NCBI GenBank assembly: GCA_022793065.1
Contig: JAAWCE010000002.1
Location: 20,205 to 84,204 of the forward strand
DNA length: 64,000 nucleotides
From: Lachnospiraceae bacterium
GTDB lineage: Bacteria; Bacillota; Clostridia; Lachnospirales; Lachnospiraceae
Direction: 5' to 3'
This document shows, one piece after another, positions 36,358 through 45,833 of this stretch. A program made the translations under genes and the position numbers. Numbering within the stretch: position 1 is the stretch's first letter; each line of letters opens with the position of its first letter. The notes under the pieces are model-generated. The model did no database searches. It was not told the DNA's origin and saw nothing but the letters and a program-made list of their open reading frames with translations.

Positions 36358-36702
36358 GTGTTTCATTTGTTTACCAGGGAAGATATTTTGGAATATGGCT
36401 TAAAATTTACGGATACTTATGTGGACAAGCCCTTTCATGATGATAACTGGGTGCTAATTCGCTATAGAAAAAATAAGAAAGCATTTGCCTGGACGTATAT
36501 GTATGAAGGGACTTTGCGGGTCAACGTAAAAACGGACCCCCAGTGGAGGGATTTCTGGCGGCAGACTTATAAGGCGGTAATTCCCGGATACCATCAGAAT
36601 AAAGAGCATTGGAATACGATAATTATAGATGGCAGTATTCCGGAGGATGAAGTGAAGCGAATGATAGCGGAGAGTTATGATTTGATTACAGGCAGGAAAT
36701 GA
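36358..36702 (+). CDS. MmcQ/YjbR family protein
   Basis: About 114 residues of the MmcQ/YjbR fold (double-wing DNA-binding-like), function unclear. Recognisable parts: YVDKPFHDDNWVLIRYRKNKKAFAWTY, VKTDPQWRDFWRQTYKAVIPGYHQNKEHWNTIIIDG and the end DEVKRMIAESYDLI. The GTG at 36358 lies very close to AAAGGGG; a TTG at 36367 with better spacing would shorten the protein by three residues. Confidence 0.8.
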   Translation: MFHLFTREDILEYGLKFTDTYVDKPFHDDNWVLIRYRKNKKAFAWTYMYEGTLRVNVKTDPQWRDFWRQTYKAVIPGYHQNKEHWNTIIIDGSIPEDEVKRMIAESYDLITGRK

Positions 36703-36711
36703 GAAAAAGTC

Positions 36712-37497
36712 ATGGGGAGAGTATATTTATCAGACAATGTGGGTAAAGTTTTAGAACAATTTGTAAATATAACAAATGAAGTGTTCGGCTCAAAAGTAAC
36801 CGGTATTTATCTTCATGGTTCCCTTGCAATGGGATGCTTTCGTTCGGATAAAAGTGATATTGACTTTATTGTGGTGGTGGAAGAGGACATTGAGGATGAA
36901 CAGAAAATGTGTTTTATGGAGAAATTAGTGGACTTAAATAGAGAGGCACCCAAGAAGGGAATTGAAATGAGCGTGGTAAAAAAGACTTACTGCAGTAATT
37001 TTGTTTATCCAACCCCATTTGAGTTACATTGTTCTGCCGCACATTTGGAATGGTTTCATAGGGCGCCTGACGAATATGTCCGTAAAATGAAAGGGACAGA
37101 CCCGGATCTGGCAGCGCATTTTATGATACTTTGTCATTATGGAATTACTTTGTGGGGAAAACCTGTCAAAGAGGTATTTTCCAGTGTGCCAAAGGAGAAT
37201 TATATTGACAGTATTATGGCCGACGTGGAAAATGCGAGGGAGGCAGTTTTGGAGGAGCCTATATATATTGTGCTGAATTTGTGCAGAGTATTGGCGTACC
37301 TTAAGGAGGGAGCTGTGCTTTCCAAAAAACAGGGAGGGGAATGGGGGCTGCAAAATTTAGAACCTGAGTATTATGGAATTGTGAGAACTGCGCTGCAAGC
37401 CTATACATCCGATGAAAAAATGGTAGTTGATAAGAAGCAGGCGTTGGCGTTTTGTGATTGGATGAGGGATAACATCGTTTATTTCAGGCAGTATTAA
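36712..37497 (+). CDS. Aminoglycoside adenylyltransferase-like nucleotidyltransferase
   Basis: A 261-residue nucleotidyltransferase with the GS...DxD active site (GSLAMGCFRSDKSDID, 36-51; Asp49 and Asp51) and a C-terminal helical DUF4111-type domain (IVLNLCRVLAYLKEG, GEWGLQ). This is the architecture of ANT(3'')/ANT(9) enzymes that inactivate streptomycin or spectinomycin. Chromosomal relatives without shown resistance are common, so resistance is possible but unproven. It follows the YjbR-like gene by nine bases. Confidence 0.72.
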   Translation: MGRVYLSDNVGKVLEQFVNITNEVFGSKVTGIYLHGSLAMGCFRSDKSDIDFIVVVEEDIEDEQKMCFMEKLVDLNREAPKKGIEMSVVKKTYCSNFVYPTPFELHCSAAHLEWFHRAPDEYVRKMKGTDPDLAAHFMILCHYGITLWGKPVKEVFSSVPKENYIDSIMADVENAREAVLEEPIYIVLNLCRVLAYLKEGAVLSKKQGGEWGLQNLEPEYYGIVRTALQAYTSDEKMVVDKKQALAFCDWMRDNIVYFRQY

Positions 37498-37525
37498 GGA
37501 TTAGTATATCGTGTGAGGTATGGCC

Positions 37526-38263
37526 ATGAAGAATTATAAATTTATCATAGAATATGATGGGACCCGTTATTATGGATGGCAGCGTCAACCTGGACAGAAT
37601 ACCATTCAGGGAAAGCTGGAAAGTGTGTTAAGCCGAATGTGCGACATTCGGGTAGAAGTCATTGGCGCCGGGCGCACGGATGCAGGGGTTCATGCAAAGG
37701 GAATGGTGGCCAATGCCTTTTTGGAGACGGAAAGTTCCTGTGAAGAAATCAGGAATTATGTAAATACATATTTGCCGGAGGATATTGCCGTAAGGGAGGT
37801 GCGGGAAGCGTCTCCGCGATTTCACGCCCGTTATAATGCCATAGGTAAGACATATTGCTATACATGCTATGACGGAGAAGTGAAATCTGTTTTTGACAGA
37901 AAGTTCTATACACCATTGGATGAAAAAACTGATTTGGAACAAATGCGTCAGGCAGCGGCAGTTTTGGAAGGTGAGCACGATTATAGGAATTTTTGCGTCA
38001 ACCCTCGTATGAAGAAGTCAACCGTGCGCCGAGTGGACAGGATAGAAATTGTGCGCGAGGACGGATATCTGCGTTTTTTCTTTCATGGAAATGGCTTCTT
38101 GCAGAATATGGTGCGTATTATTGTGGGAACATTGTTGGAAGTGGGAAGCGGCAGAATGAGTTCGGAACAGGTGGAGGCTGTGCTTGCCAACCCCAATAGG
38201 CAGAAGGCGGGGCCAACTGCGCCGGCCCAAGGCTTATGCCTGATGGAGGTGGATTATGACTGA
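37526..38263 (+). CDS. truA: tRNA pseudouridine(38-40) synthase
   Basis: A 245-residue enzyme that isomerises uridines in the anticodon arm of tRNA. The catalytic Asp52 is in GAGRTDAGVHA (47-57). N-terminal FIIEYDGTRYYGWQRQPG and C-terminal HGNGFLQNMVRIIVGTLLEVG are family hallmarks. ATG 37526 is chosen because GAGG lies seven bases before it; the ATG at 37520 is too close. Its last eight bases overlap the next gene. Confidence 0.95.
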   Translation: MKNYKFIIEYDGTRYYGWQRQPGQNTIQGKLESVLSRMCDIRVEVIGAGRTDAGVHAKGMVANAFLETESSCEEIRNYVNTYLPEDIAVREVREASPRFHARYNAIGKTYCYTCYDGEVKSVFDRKFYTPLDEKTDLEQMRQAAAVLEGEHDYRNFCVNPRMKKSTVRRVDRIEIVREDGYLRFFFHGNGFLQNMVRIIVGTLLEVGSGRMSSEQVEAVLANPNRQKAGPTAPAQGLCLMEVDYD

Positions 38264-38927
38264 ACGTGCAAAAGTGCAGTATATGGCGGAAAAGTCTGTC
38301 ACGGCGTCGGAAATGGAGAAGTGGGAAAAAGAGTGCGGAGGATTTTTTCCGGTATTGTTGGAAATAGAACGACAGATGGCAAAGTCAGCGGAGCAGAGGA
38401 AGAAGCCCGTTGTTGTGGGGATTGACGGACGATGTGGCAGCGGCAAGACAAGTATTGCGCAGATCATTGCCGAAATTTATCCCTGTAATGTATTTCATAT
38501 GGATGATTTCTTTCTGCCTGTAGAGAAGAGGACGGATAACTGGAGTCATATTCCAGGAGGAAATATAGATTTTGACCGTTTTCGGTCGGAAGTGTTACTG
38601 CCGGCTTGTAAAGGTGAGACGGTATATTATCGTCCATATGACTGTTCTGAAAGAAGTTATGGGGATACTCTGACATTCCGGAATTGCACGTTGATTATTG
38701 TGGAGGGGAGTTATTCTCATCATCCATTGTTGGCTGGAATGTATGATTTGAAGATTTTTCTGACTTGTTCCGGTGAAGTACAGGTCAAACGGCTGCAGGA
38801 GCGGGAGAAAAGTTATTATTCCACATTTAAGGAACGGTGGATTCCTATGGAAGAAAATTATTTCCAGAGCTGCAGTGTGGAAGGGAATAGTGACCTGATA
38901 GTGAATACAGATGCTATATTTCCGTGA
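38256..38927 (+). CDS. Uridine kinase-like P-loop kinase
   Basis: A 223-residue kinase of the uridine/phosphoribulokinase family. The Walker A loop GIDGRCGSGKTS is at 55-66, the substrate region VFHMDDFF at about 84-91, and VEGSYSHHP near 149-157. The fold and the short length resemble uridine kinase-like proteins without a second domain. True substrate unknown. Overlaps truA by eight bases, so the two are coupled. Confidence 0.8.
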   Translation: MTERAKVQYMAEKSVTASEMEKWEKECGGFFPVLLEIERQMAKSAEQRKKPVVVGIDGRCGSGKTSIAQIIAEIYPCNVFHMDDFFLPVEKRTDNWSHIPGGNIDFDRFRSEVLLPACKGETVYYRPYDCSERSYGDTLTFRNCTLIIVEGSYSHHPLLAGMYDLKIFLTCSGEVQVKRLQEREKSYYSTFKERWIPMEENYFQSCSVEGNSDLIVNTDAIFP

Positions 38928-38930
38928 ATA

Positions 38931-39509
38931 TTGGGTATCCTAGCTGGTATGAACAGAAAAAAGATAATTTATTCCTTTGACTATTATGTATTACTCTTTT
39001 TTGCACTTGCTTTTATGGGGTGGTTGTGGGAAGTGGTATTATTCTTTCTGACAGACCATGCTTTTATCAATCGAGGGATATATAGAGGGCCGTATCTTCC
39101 CATTTATGGTGTGGGGGGAATTTTGTTATGTCTGTGCTTCCGGTCCTTACGGAGAAGACCTCTTTTGGTATTTTTGATGTCTATGATATTATGTTCTGCT
39201 TTGGAGTATGGGACAAGTTACTTTTTGGAGGTCCATTGGGGGATCAGATGGTGGGATTATAGCAGGCATTACTTGAATTTAAACGGACGGATTTGTCTGT
39301 TGGGGGCGGTTATTTTTGGGCTTGCGGGAACGGGGCTGGTTTGTCTTTTGCTGCCGTTTTATGATAAAATTTATGGGAAACTGTCAAAGAAATTTTGTGT
39401 AGTTCTTTGCTTTATTTTTTTAGCTGTTTTTGTGGCCGATGCTACCTATTGTGCTATGGGGCCCAATATGGGCAAAGGGATTTCCTGGGAGAGTGAAAAC
39501 TTTATGTAA
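38931..39509 (+). CDS. CmpB-type membrane protein (putative ABC-transporter type IV)
   Basis: About 192 residues with five or six membrane helices (YYVLLFFALAFMGWLWEVV; LPIYGVGGILLCLCF; LLVFLMSMILCSALEYG; ICLLGAVIFGLAGTGLVCLLL; FCVVLCFIFLAVFVADA). The pattern GWLWEVV...RGPYLPIYGVG...LEYGTSYFLE...WWDYS defines the PF06541 family, named after CmpB but without a proven function. TTG 38931 is the longest start; ATG 38949 is possible. Neither has a clear ribosome-binding site, so coupling to the preceding gene is likely. Confidence 0.78.
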   Translation: MGILAGMNRKKIIYSFDYYVLLFFALAFMGWLWEVVLFFLTDHAFINRGIYRGPYLPIYGVGGILLCLCFRSLRRRPLLVFLMSMILCSALEYGTSYFLEVHWGIRWWDYSRHYLNLNGRICLLGAVIFGLAGTGLVCLLLPFYDKIYGKLSKKFCVVLCFIFLAVFVADATYCAMGPNMGKGISWESENFM

Positions 39510-39540
39510 CAGTTTCCTGTAAGGTGGTTTGTCTTTTGAG

Positions 39541-39568
39541 TTGCAAAAACGAATGGATTAGGTATAAT
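39541..39568 (+). promoter_or_regulatory. Sigma-A promoter for the ABC transporter pair
   Basis: TTGCAA (39541-39546), a 16-base spacer and TATAAT (39563-39568), about 40 bases before the ATPase gene. Confidence 0.65.
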
Positions 39569-39609
39569 AAAGTATGTAGTGGAAACTGTAAGGAGGAAGG
39601 TATACGAAA

Positions 39610-40311
39610 ATGATTGTTTTGCGGAATATTAGTAAGAAATTTGGTGACAAGATGATTCTTTCCCAGGCATCACATACATTTCGGGAGGGGGAGATTGCTT
39701 CTATTACAGCTCCAAATGGAACAGGAAAGACCACATTGCTGAGCATTATCAGCGGTCTGCTGCTGCCGGATGAAGGAACTGTTGTATATGGAAGTAAGAA
39801 TGGATGCCGAGGTGTAAATATTGTCCTTTCTGGCGAAAGAAATCTTTATGTAAAGAATACAGTGCAGGAAAATTTACTGTATTTAGGAGCAATTCGAGGG
39901 ATGAGCCGAAAAGAGATTGAAATGCGGATAGAGCAATATCAAAAATATTTTCCGGTGATTCACCAGATTAGCAATACAATGATAGAAAAATTGTCTTATG
40001 GGCAAAAGCGATTGACGGCAATTTTTTCTGCGGTCATATCTGATGCAGATTGTGTGCTGCTTGATGAAGTGACGGAAGGTCTGGACATGGAATACATATG
40101 TATGCTTCAGGAGTTGTTGACGAATATTTCTGAGAATAAAGTGATTTTGTTAGCTTCTCACGACTATGATTTTGTGGCGGGTATTTCTGATAGTATTGTC
40201 TTTTTCAAAGAAGGAAAGTTAATGGAGCAGAGGGGGCGCTTTCATCTGGAGGAATTGAAAGAAAAATATATGCAGATATATGGATTGGAGGGAGGTAAAA
40301 AGGATGCTTAG
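39610..40311 (+). CDS. ABC transporter ATP-binding protein
   Basis: A 233-residue single nucleotide-binding domain: Walker A APNGTGKTT (34-42), a signature LSYGQK in place of LSGGQ, Walker B VLLDEVTEGLD, H-loop LASHDYDF. It would power the membrane protein coded next, with which it overlaps by eight bases. The degenerate signature and short length suggest an exporter of a peptide or small molecule; the substrate is unknown. Confidence 0.88.
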   Translation: MIVLRNISKKFGDKMILSQASHTFREGEIASITAPNGTGKTTLLSIISGLLLPDEGTVVYGSKNGCRGVNIVLSGERNLYVKNTVQENLLYLGAIRGMSRKEIEMRIEQYQKYFPVIHQISNTMIEKLSYGQKRLTAIFSAVISDADCVLLDEVTEGLDMEYICMLQELLTNISENKVILLASHDYDFVAGISDSIVFFKEGKLMEQRGRFHLEELKEKYMQIYGLEGGKKDA

Positions 40312-41059
40312 AGCGGTATTTTGGGAAATCAAGATGGATATGAAGAGTGCATTTCGATATCGTTTTGGAATGGCAACAGATATTATAATTTATTCTGTTT
40401 TGTTGATTTTCTTTTTGATGTCAAATTCAGGAAAGTCCTATCAGGATATGTATCATTATGATAATTATAAGGAATTGCTGGTGGTTGGGTATCTTGCATG
40501 GATTTATGCAGTGACAGCCATAACCTCTATATCTCAGATTGTTTCAGGAGAATTAAGACAGGGCACATTCTACAAAAAGTATAATTCCGTTTATCCTCTG
40601 CAGGCTTTGCTGTTTGGACGCATGATTGCCGCCCTGATCATTCAGAGTATCGTGGTGTTAATTGTCCTTTTGGTATCTGTGCTGTTTGGAAACAGTGTAA
40701 CAGGGATACAGCCGTTTGCAATAGTGGCAGTAATCATCAGTACAATAGGTATGTATGGGATTGGATTGATCATTGCCGGAATGTCAATATTTCATAAAAA
40801 AATCGGTTCTATTTTATATATTATTCAATTATGTCTGCTGTTTGTCACTGATACGATTCCCACATCACAGAGTGTTACTTTGGTTCTTCCACTGACATTA
40901 TGCAATACGGTACTCCGAAAGTCCATAGCAAGAATTTCTTTTACAACTGATTTTATGAAATTAATTGTCAGTGCCGTTATTTTTTTGGTTTTGGGAATAT
41001 GTGTGTTTCAATTGTATCTCAAAAGGGCTCGGAAAAAGGGAAATTTGTTGTTTTATTGA
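40304..41059 (+). CDS. ABC-2 type transporter permease
   Basis: About 251 residues with six predicted membrane segments (IIIYSVLLIFFLM; LAWIYAVTAITSIS; ALIIQSIVVLIVLLVSVLF; FAIVAVIISTIGMYGIGLIIAGM; ILYIIQLCLLFV; LIVSAVIFLVLGICVFQLYL). ATG 40304 has GGAGG upstream and overlaps the ATPase gene; the longer frame from 40280 lies inside that gene. Permease partner of the preceding ATPase. Confidence 0.85.
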   Translation: MLRAVFWEIKMDMKSAFRYRFGMATDIIIYSVLLIFFLMSNSGKSYQDMYHYDNYKELLVVGYLAWIYAVTAITSISQIVSGELRQGTFYKKYNSVYPLQALLFGRMIAALIIQSIVVLIVLLVSVLFGNSVTGIQPFAIVAVIISTIGMYGIGLIIAGMSIFHKKIGSILYIIQLCLLFVTDTIPTSQSVTLVLPLTLCNTVLRKSIARISFTTDFMKLIVSAVIFLVLGICVFQLYLKRARKKGNLLFY

Positions 41060-41071
41060 AATTGAGATGCT

Positions 41072-41106
41072 CCGGACAAAAGATACTGGCAGAATGTGCC
41101 GTCCGG
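41072..41106 (+). other. Structured inverted repeat after the permease gene
   Basis: CCGGAC (41072-41077) pairs with GTCCGG (41101-41106), with GGCA/TGCC paired inside and a ten-base bulge on the left. There is no T run, so a terminator role is weakly supported. The rest of 41060-41251 holds no convincing gene. Confidence 0.35.
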
Positions 41107-41251
41107 GATATGATATGGGGAATTGGACTTTCCATGAAGGATGAAAAAAGATTTGATATGAAGGAGTGGAAAGGACAAAATTTGCTGGGATTCTCTATTA
41201 TGAAGGTTAGGGATAGGCTTAAGAACGTAAAATCTTAGATAAACAGCATAT

Positions 41252-41881
41252 CTACGGTCTGCCGTTTACCGGTGTTCCATAATAGACTTTAGATTCCGTT
41301 TCTATGGTAAATTTCCCATGATGAAGGGAAAGTATGGACGCAGCACAGTTTGGCAGCGCTGTCTTCCAAAAGTCCTCCAATGGAGTGTTTGAAATAGCAT
41401 TTAAAATACAACGGTTAAATGCACCGTGAGCAACGATTAGTATGGTTTCGCAGCAGCCCTCCAGCGGGAGAATCTGTTCTTGAAGGAAAGCGTTTCCACG
41501 GTTGATTGCCCCGTGGAACGTTTCTCCGCCTTCGGGGGGAAGGTAGGATTGAGGGGCACAGAAAAAATGATGTAAGGGGTGGTTGGGGTTTTGTTTGGCA
41601 GTGTCAAAGCATTGTCCTTCACAATCACCAAAGTTAATTTCCAGCAAACGTTCATCCGTTGTCAGGGGAATGTTCCTTTTGCCGAGAATAATCTGGGCTG
41701 TCTCTTTGGCACGAGACAGGGGTGAGCTGAAGGCTTTGTCAAAAGGAACGGACTGCAAAGCTTCCGCAGTTTTATGCGCAAGTTCTCTGCCATAGGCATT
41801 TAAAGGGATATCGCTTTGTCCCTGCAATCTTCTTGCCTTATTCCAATCTGTTTCTCCATGTCTGAATAAATAAATTTGCAC
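41252..41881 (-). CDS. Histidine phosphatase family protein
   Basis: About 209 residues with the RHGETDWN motif right at the start (catalytic His in LFRHGE) and the second catalytic His in VAHGAFNR; LEINFGDCEG carries the acidic residue. These enzymes remove phosphate from small molecules such as phosphoglycerate, phosphoribazole or sugar phosphates; substrate unknown. The GTG at 41881, with AAAGGA upstream, gives the normal family N-terminus, while the frame open to 42001 would add 40 atypical residues overlapping the ABC gene. It is the last gene after two exporters. Confidence 0.85.
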   Translation of the reverse strand: MQIYLFRHGETDWNKARRLQGQSDIPLNAYGRELAHKTAEALQSVPFDKAFSSPLSRAKETAQIILGKRNIPLTTDERLLEINFGDCEGQCFDTAKQNPNHPLHHFFCAPQSYLPPEGGETFHGAINRGNAFLQEQILPLEGCCETILIVAHGAFNRCILNAISNTPLEDFWKTALPNCAASILSLHHGKFTIETESKVYYGTPVNGRP

Positions 41882-41927
41882 TTTGTATCCATTCCTTTCT
41901 TTGTAATGCCCATGGCTGCCCCCCAAA

Positions 41928-43820
41928 CTATCCATGAGTTCTCTTCTGTTCCTGTCTGTATTTTTCTGCCTGCAATCGGAACATTTCTGCATATTTTCCA
42001 TTTTGTTCCATTAAATCCTTGTGGCTGCCACATTCGATAATTCTGCCCTTTTCCAACATATAGATTCTGTCTGCCATTACTGTGCTGGACAGCCTGTGGG
42101 AAATAAATATTACCGCTTTATGTTCTGCAGCTTTCAGCATGGTTTCGTTCAGGTGGTATTCACTGATGGGGTCTAACGCGCTGGAAGGTTCATCCAAAAT
42201 AATCACAGGACAATATTTGTAAAAGGTTCGGGCAATGGCTACCTTTTGGGCTTCTCCACCGGAAAGATTCACGCCTTCTTCGTCAAATTCCCGTGTGAGT
42301 TGGGTATGAATTCCCTTTGGAAGGGAATTTAAGCGCTGCTCAAATCCGCTTTCGGTCAGTGCGCGCCGAATAATGGTTTCTTCTTGCTGAAGATCACATC
42401 CACAGATACCAGTTTCAGATGGTAATGTTCCCATGCGCACATTATCCTCAATGGTGGCGGCAAATATTTTATAATCCTGAAACACAGATGCAAACAGTTG
42501 ATGATAACTGTCTTTATCATATTCTCGAATGTCAGTGCCGTTTACTTTGATAGCGCCGCTTTTTACATCATATAAGTGTAATAAAAGCTTAATCAAGGTA
42601 GATTTTCCGGTGCCATTGTAACCTACAATTGCGATCTTTTCCCCCGATTTTACCGACATGCTGATGTTATGAAGAATATCGTTGTCATCACCATAGGCAA
42701 AGGATATGTTCTCAATGGTCAGCTCACGGAAGTCATTGGGCGCAATGGTTTCATGGCCTGTGGTGAGATTGCTTTCAAAAGAAAGGAAAGTTCGTATCTT
42801 CTCCACATATAGACCATGCTGCTCAAATTTAGGAAACAATTGGGACAGATTGCGCAGAGAGTGTTCCATGGAAGAGGCGGCGTTAAACAGCGCCATGGTG
42901 CTTCCATAGCTTAAAACCTTTAATACAACAGTTTTATAAACAAGATATCCTAAGTATAGAATAATACTCAAAATTTGATTTGGAAGAAAATCGCCCAAAA
43001 AACCGATGACCATTTGTTTTCGGCCATATTTAGTTACAATAGGGTACACTTGACTGTTCGCTTCGGTGAATTCTTCTTTCAGTCTGTCGGCAAGAGGATT
43101 CAGGCGCAGCTCTTTGGCATAGTCGCTTAGATAGAACACTCGGTTAAAATAACTTCTTTTGCGCTCCACCGGTTTTAACGCCGCATCTCTTGCAAACTGC
43201 AGTCGGCCGATGCGGGAGTTGGCAAATAAGTTAATGCAAAGACCTGAGAGTACAAATACGATGCCAAGAGCGTCAAAGGCCAGGAAGAAAATGCCATTGG
43301 TGACAATCCTTGTAAAGTGCGCCAACAGAGAAGCAAAATCGGACAGTATCATGTCCATACGGCTGCCGGCTTCATGAATACTCCACACAAATTCATTGTA
43401 GTATTTTGGATTGTCATAGCGCTCCAAATCCAGGGAGGCGGCTTTTTCGTATAACTCTGTCTGCAAGTGCATTTTCAGCTTTTCTTTGGCTGCGGGCGTA
43501 AGATAATTTTCCATAAACGCGGCCCATACCAATTTCAGCATAACAAGGAAAAGTATAAACATCAAAAAGCGAAATGCTTCTTCAAACGTGCCCCCTCGTG
43601 AAATCAAATCAAGAAGATACTTCATGGTCACCGTAAACTCAATAAATACTTCGACGGAGCAGTAAATATGATAGAGGCAAAAATGAATGAAAAAACCCGG
43701 CATTTTTTTAACTACTATTTTCAACATAAACAGAATATTGGCGTAACTTCTGCCCAATGTAATATGTTTTTCTTTTTCCATGGAACTCCAATCTGCCTTT
43801 GTGAAGGCATATGTAATCAT
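41928..43820 (-). CDS. ABC exporter (fused membrane and ATPase domains), second of a pair
   Basis: A 630-residue exporter half-molecule: a six-helix membrane domain over about 330 residues, then a nucleotide-binding domain with Walker A VGYNGTGKST, Q-loop SVFQDYKIF, signature LSGGEAQK, Walker B VIILDEPSSALDP and H-loop ISHRLSS. All catalytic residues are intact. Starts nine bases after its relative; GAGGGA lies close to the ATG, and a Met 13 codons on is possible. Substrate unknown; multidrug, lipid or peptide export are all possible. Confidence 0.88.
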   Translation of the reverse strand: MITYAFTKADWSSMEKEKHITLGRSYANILFMLKIVVKKMPGFFIHFCLYHIYCSVEVFIEFTVTMKYLLDLISRGGTFEEAFRFLMFILFLVMLKLVWAAFMENYLTPAAKEKLKMHLQTELYEKAASLDLERYDNPKYYNEFVWSIHEAGSRMDMILSDFASLLAHFTRIVTNGIFFLAFDALGIVFVLSGLCINLFANSRIGRLQFARDAALKPVERKRSYFNRVFYLSDYAKELRLNPLADRLKEEFTEANSQVYPIVTKYGRKQMVIGFLGDFLPNQILSIILYLGYLVYKTVVLKVLSYGSTMALFNAASSMEHSLRNLSQLFPKFEQHGLYVEKIRTFLSFESNLTTGHETIAPNDFRELTIENISFAYGDDNDILHNISMSVKSGEKIAIVGYNGTGKSTLIKLLLHLYDVKSGAIKVNGTDIREYDKDSYHQLFASVFQDYKIFAATIEDNVRMGTLPSETGICGCDLQQEETIIRRALTESGFEQRLNSLPKGIHTQLTREFDEEGVNLSGGEAQKVAIARTFYKYCPVIILDEPSSALDPISEYHLNETMLKAAEHKAVIFISHRLSSTVMADRIYMLEKGRIIECGSHKDLMEQNGKYAEMFRLQAEKYRQEQKRTHG

Positions 43821-43829
43821 ATTCCCTCA

Positions 43830-45629
43830 TCAATTTTCTTGATAGTTTTGCGCCTGTTTATGGAACATGTCGGCATATTTTCCGTTGAGGGACATTAACT
43901 CCTGGTGGCTTCCACATTCGGCAATTTCCCCGTTTTCAAACAGATAGATGGTGTCCGCCAGTACTGCGGTGGAAAGCCTGTGGGAAATGAAAATTACGGT
44001 TTTCTCCTGACATATTTCCAGGATATTTTCATATAGTTTGTATTCTGCAATAGGATCAAGAGCGCTGGAAGGTTCGTCAAAAACAGCAATTTCATAAGTG
44101 CCGGCAAATGCCCGCGCCACGGCAATCTTCTGTATTTCACCCCCGGATAAGACCGCTCCGTCCTGGGCAAATTCTTTGGTTAATATGGTATCCATACCGT
44201 GGGGGAGCGTGCACACTTTCTCGTAAACGCCGGTCCGGCGCAGCGCTGCTTCCGCTTTGGCATAATCTGCTTCACATTGGGGCTTGTACATTAATACATT
44301 TTCTGCCACGGAGAGGGAGAAAACCTGGTAATCTTGAAAGGCGGTGCCGTAAAGTCTGCGATATGCCTGTAAGTTCAGGTTTTTAACATTCTCACCGCTT
44401 AGAAGAACCTGACCTTCCGTGGTGTCATATAAACGCATGAGCAGCTTAATAAAAGTGGTCTTGCCCGCTCCATTGTGCCCTACAATGGCAATTTTCTCAC
44501 CTCGATGTAAGGAAAGGGAAATATTTTTCAGCGTGGCATGGTTTTGACCCCGATAGGTAAAAGAGACGTTGTTAAATTGCAAAAGGGATGTTCCCTCCTG
44601 GTGTAAAAGAGGCGTTTTGCCGTCTTGCTTTTCATCAATTATGGGTTCATATTCCAGAAATTCTTTCAAATTGGCAATGTAAAGACTGTCTTCATAGCTT
44701 TGTATCACCGCCTTTGAGGTGTCAATGACAATCCAGGCAGCCGTGGTCATAGCGGAAAAAAGAACGGAAAATCCGCTGAGAGTCATGCTTTGCGTTACAA
44801 GTGTTCTGTAGAGGGAATAAATCATTACCCCTTGAAAGATAATCACAAAAGTAAAAATGTCACGGATAAATTTCAGAGATATCCGTTTGGGGCCGTAATG
44901 TTTCAACTGTGCCACCACGCCCCGGAAACCTTCCATGTAGATTTTCCGAAGCACCAGAAATACATTGGAGATGCGCAGCTCTTTGGCATAATCCACCAGG
45001 TAGACGGTGCGGTTTACATAATCAGTCTTGCGTATGTAGGGAACGGATGCTTTCTTCATATGAAAGTTTACTTCGTTGATTAATTTGCCGAATACGAAAT
45101 TGCCGATGATAGGTCCGGCAATGAATATAATCACAAAAGGATCTATGGAAAACATGTAATAAAGGGAAAAAATGCTCCCAATGAGACTGGTAAATATGGT
45201 ACAAAGATTGCTGCAAATCTGTGTAAAACGTTGTTCACAGTCCTTCATAGCAAGGGTAAATTGGTTATAGAATTCTGTATTCTCATAACATTCCAATTCC
45301 ACTTGTGTAGCCTTTTGAAACAGCATTGTGTTGATTTGCTCAAAAATATCTGCATCCGCTTTGGGCTTATAAATATGCTGGTACCATTTGCCAAACAGTG
45401 TGGGCAGGGCAAAACCAAATGTAACCGCTATAAGGAAGAACATGATTTCACCGAAACTTCGTCCGATTTCCATGGATTCCACAAGATATTTGATAAAAAT
45501 GATATCATAAAATATCCAGTACACATATCCAATGCCGATATCCAGAAGTTCACCCAATACCCGGCCTTTTTTCATTTGCCATAAGAGTTTGAGAATATAT
45601 AAATTATTTTTAAAATAGCTTGCTTTCAA
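43830..45629 (-). CDS. ABC exporter (fused membrane and ATPase domains), first of a pair
   Basis: A 599-residue partner with the same layout: a membrane domain with hydrophobic stretches (IMFFLIAVTFGFALPTLFG; PFVIIFIAGPIIGNFVFG), Walker A VGHNGAGKTT, Q-loop TAFQDYQVF, signature LSGGEIQK, Walker B IAVFDEPSSALDP, H-loop ISHRLST. Both members keep the catalytic Glu, unlike the pair at 49.8-53.5 kb. The two genes probably form a heterodimer. A sigma-A-type promoter lies about 55 bases upstream. Confidence 0.88.
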   Translation of the reverse strand: MKASYFKNNLYILKLLWQMKKGRVLGELLDIGIGYVYWIFYDIIFIKYLVESMEIGRSFGEIMFFLIAVTFGFALPTLFGKWYQHIYKPKADADIFEQINTMLFQKATQVELECYENTEFYNQFTLAMKDCEQRFTQICSNLCTIFTSLIGSIFSLYYMFSIDPFVIIFIAGPIIGNFVFGKLINEVNFHMKKASVPYIRKTDYVNRTVYLVDYAKELRISNVFLVLRKIYMEGFRGVVAQLKHYGPKRISLKFIRDIFTFVIIFQGVMIYSLYRTLVTQSMTLSGFSVLFSAMTTAAWIVIDTSKAVIQSYEDSLYIANLKEFLEYEPIIDEKQDGKTPLLHQEGTSLLQFNNVSFTYRGQNHATLKNISLSLHRGEKIAIVGHNGAGKTTFIKLLMRLYDTTEGQVLLSGENVKNLNLQAYRRLYGTAFQDYQVFSLSVAENVLMYKPQCEADYAKAEAALRRTGVYEKVCTLPHGMDTILTKEFAQDGAVLSGGEIQKIAVARAFAGTYEIAVFDEPSSALDPIAEYKLYENILEICQEKTVIFISHRLSTAVLADTIYLFENGEIAECGSHQELMSLNGKYADMFHKQAQNYQEN

Positions 45630-45683
45630 ATTGTCCCCCTAAAATAGTAGATTGGAAAGATGCAACATATGTTCTGCAAAAGT

Positions 45684-45712
45684 ATTCTATCATATTTTTA
45701 GGGGATAAGCAA
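45684..45712 (-). promoter_or_regulatory. Sigma-A promoter for the minus-strand ABC exporter operon
   Basis: Minus-strand TTGCTT (45707-45712), a 17-base spacer and TAGAAT (45684-45689). Confidence 0.5.
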
Positions 45713-45769
45713 CTTTTTCGTTTTATGATAAGAAGCGCAGGCAGTAAATCCATATTGCAAAGAACAATA

Positions 45770-45798
45770 TTGAAAAGAACAATAAAGTGATTTAAGAT
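45770..45798 (+). promoter_or_regulatory. Probable sigma-A promoter for tatD
   Basis: TTGAAA (45770-45775), a 17-base spacer and TAAGAT (45793-45798), 35 bases before the ATG. Confidence 0.4.
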
Positions 45799-45833
45799 GA
45801 ACTATATAAAAATGTCCAAAGGAGGAGATATGT

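Noticed and set aside
40999..41238. A 79-codon plus-strand frame after the ABC permease.
   Set aside because: It begins inside the permease gene, has no ribosome-binding site and runs through an inverted repeat; no family recognised.
45632..45704. CCCCTAAAA...TTTTTAGGGG as an operator for the minus-strand ABC exporters.
   Set aside because: The arms match for only about nine bases, are 55 bases apart and partly overlap the promoter by chance AT-richness; too weak to call.
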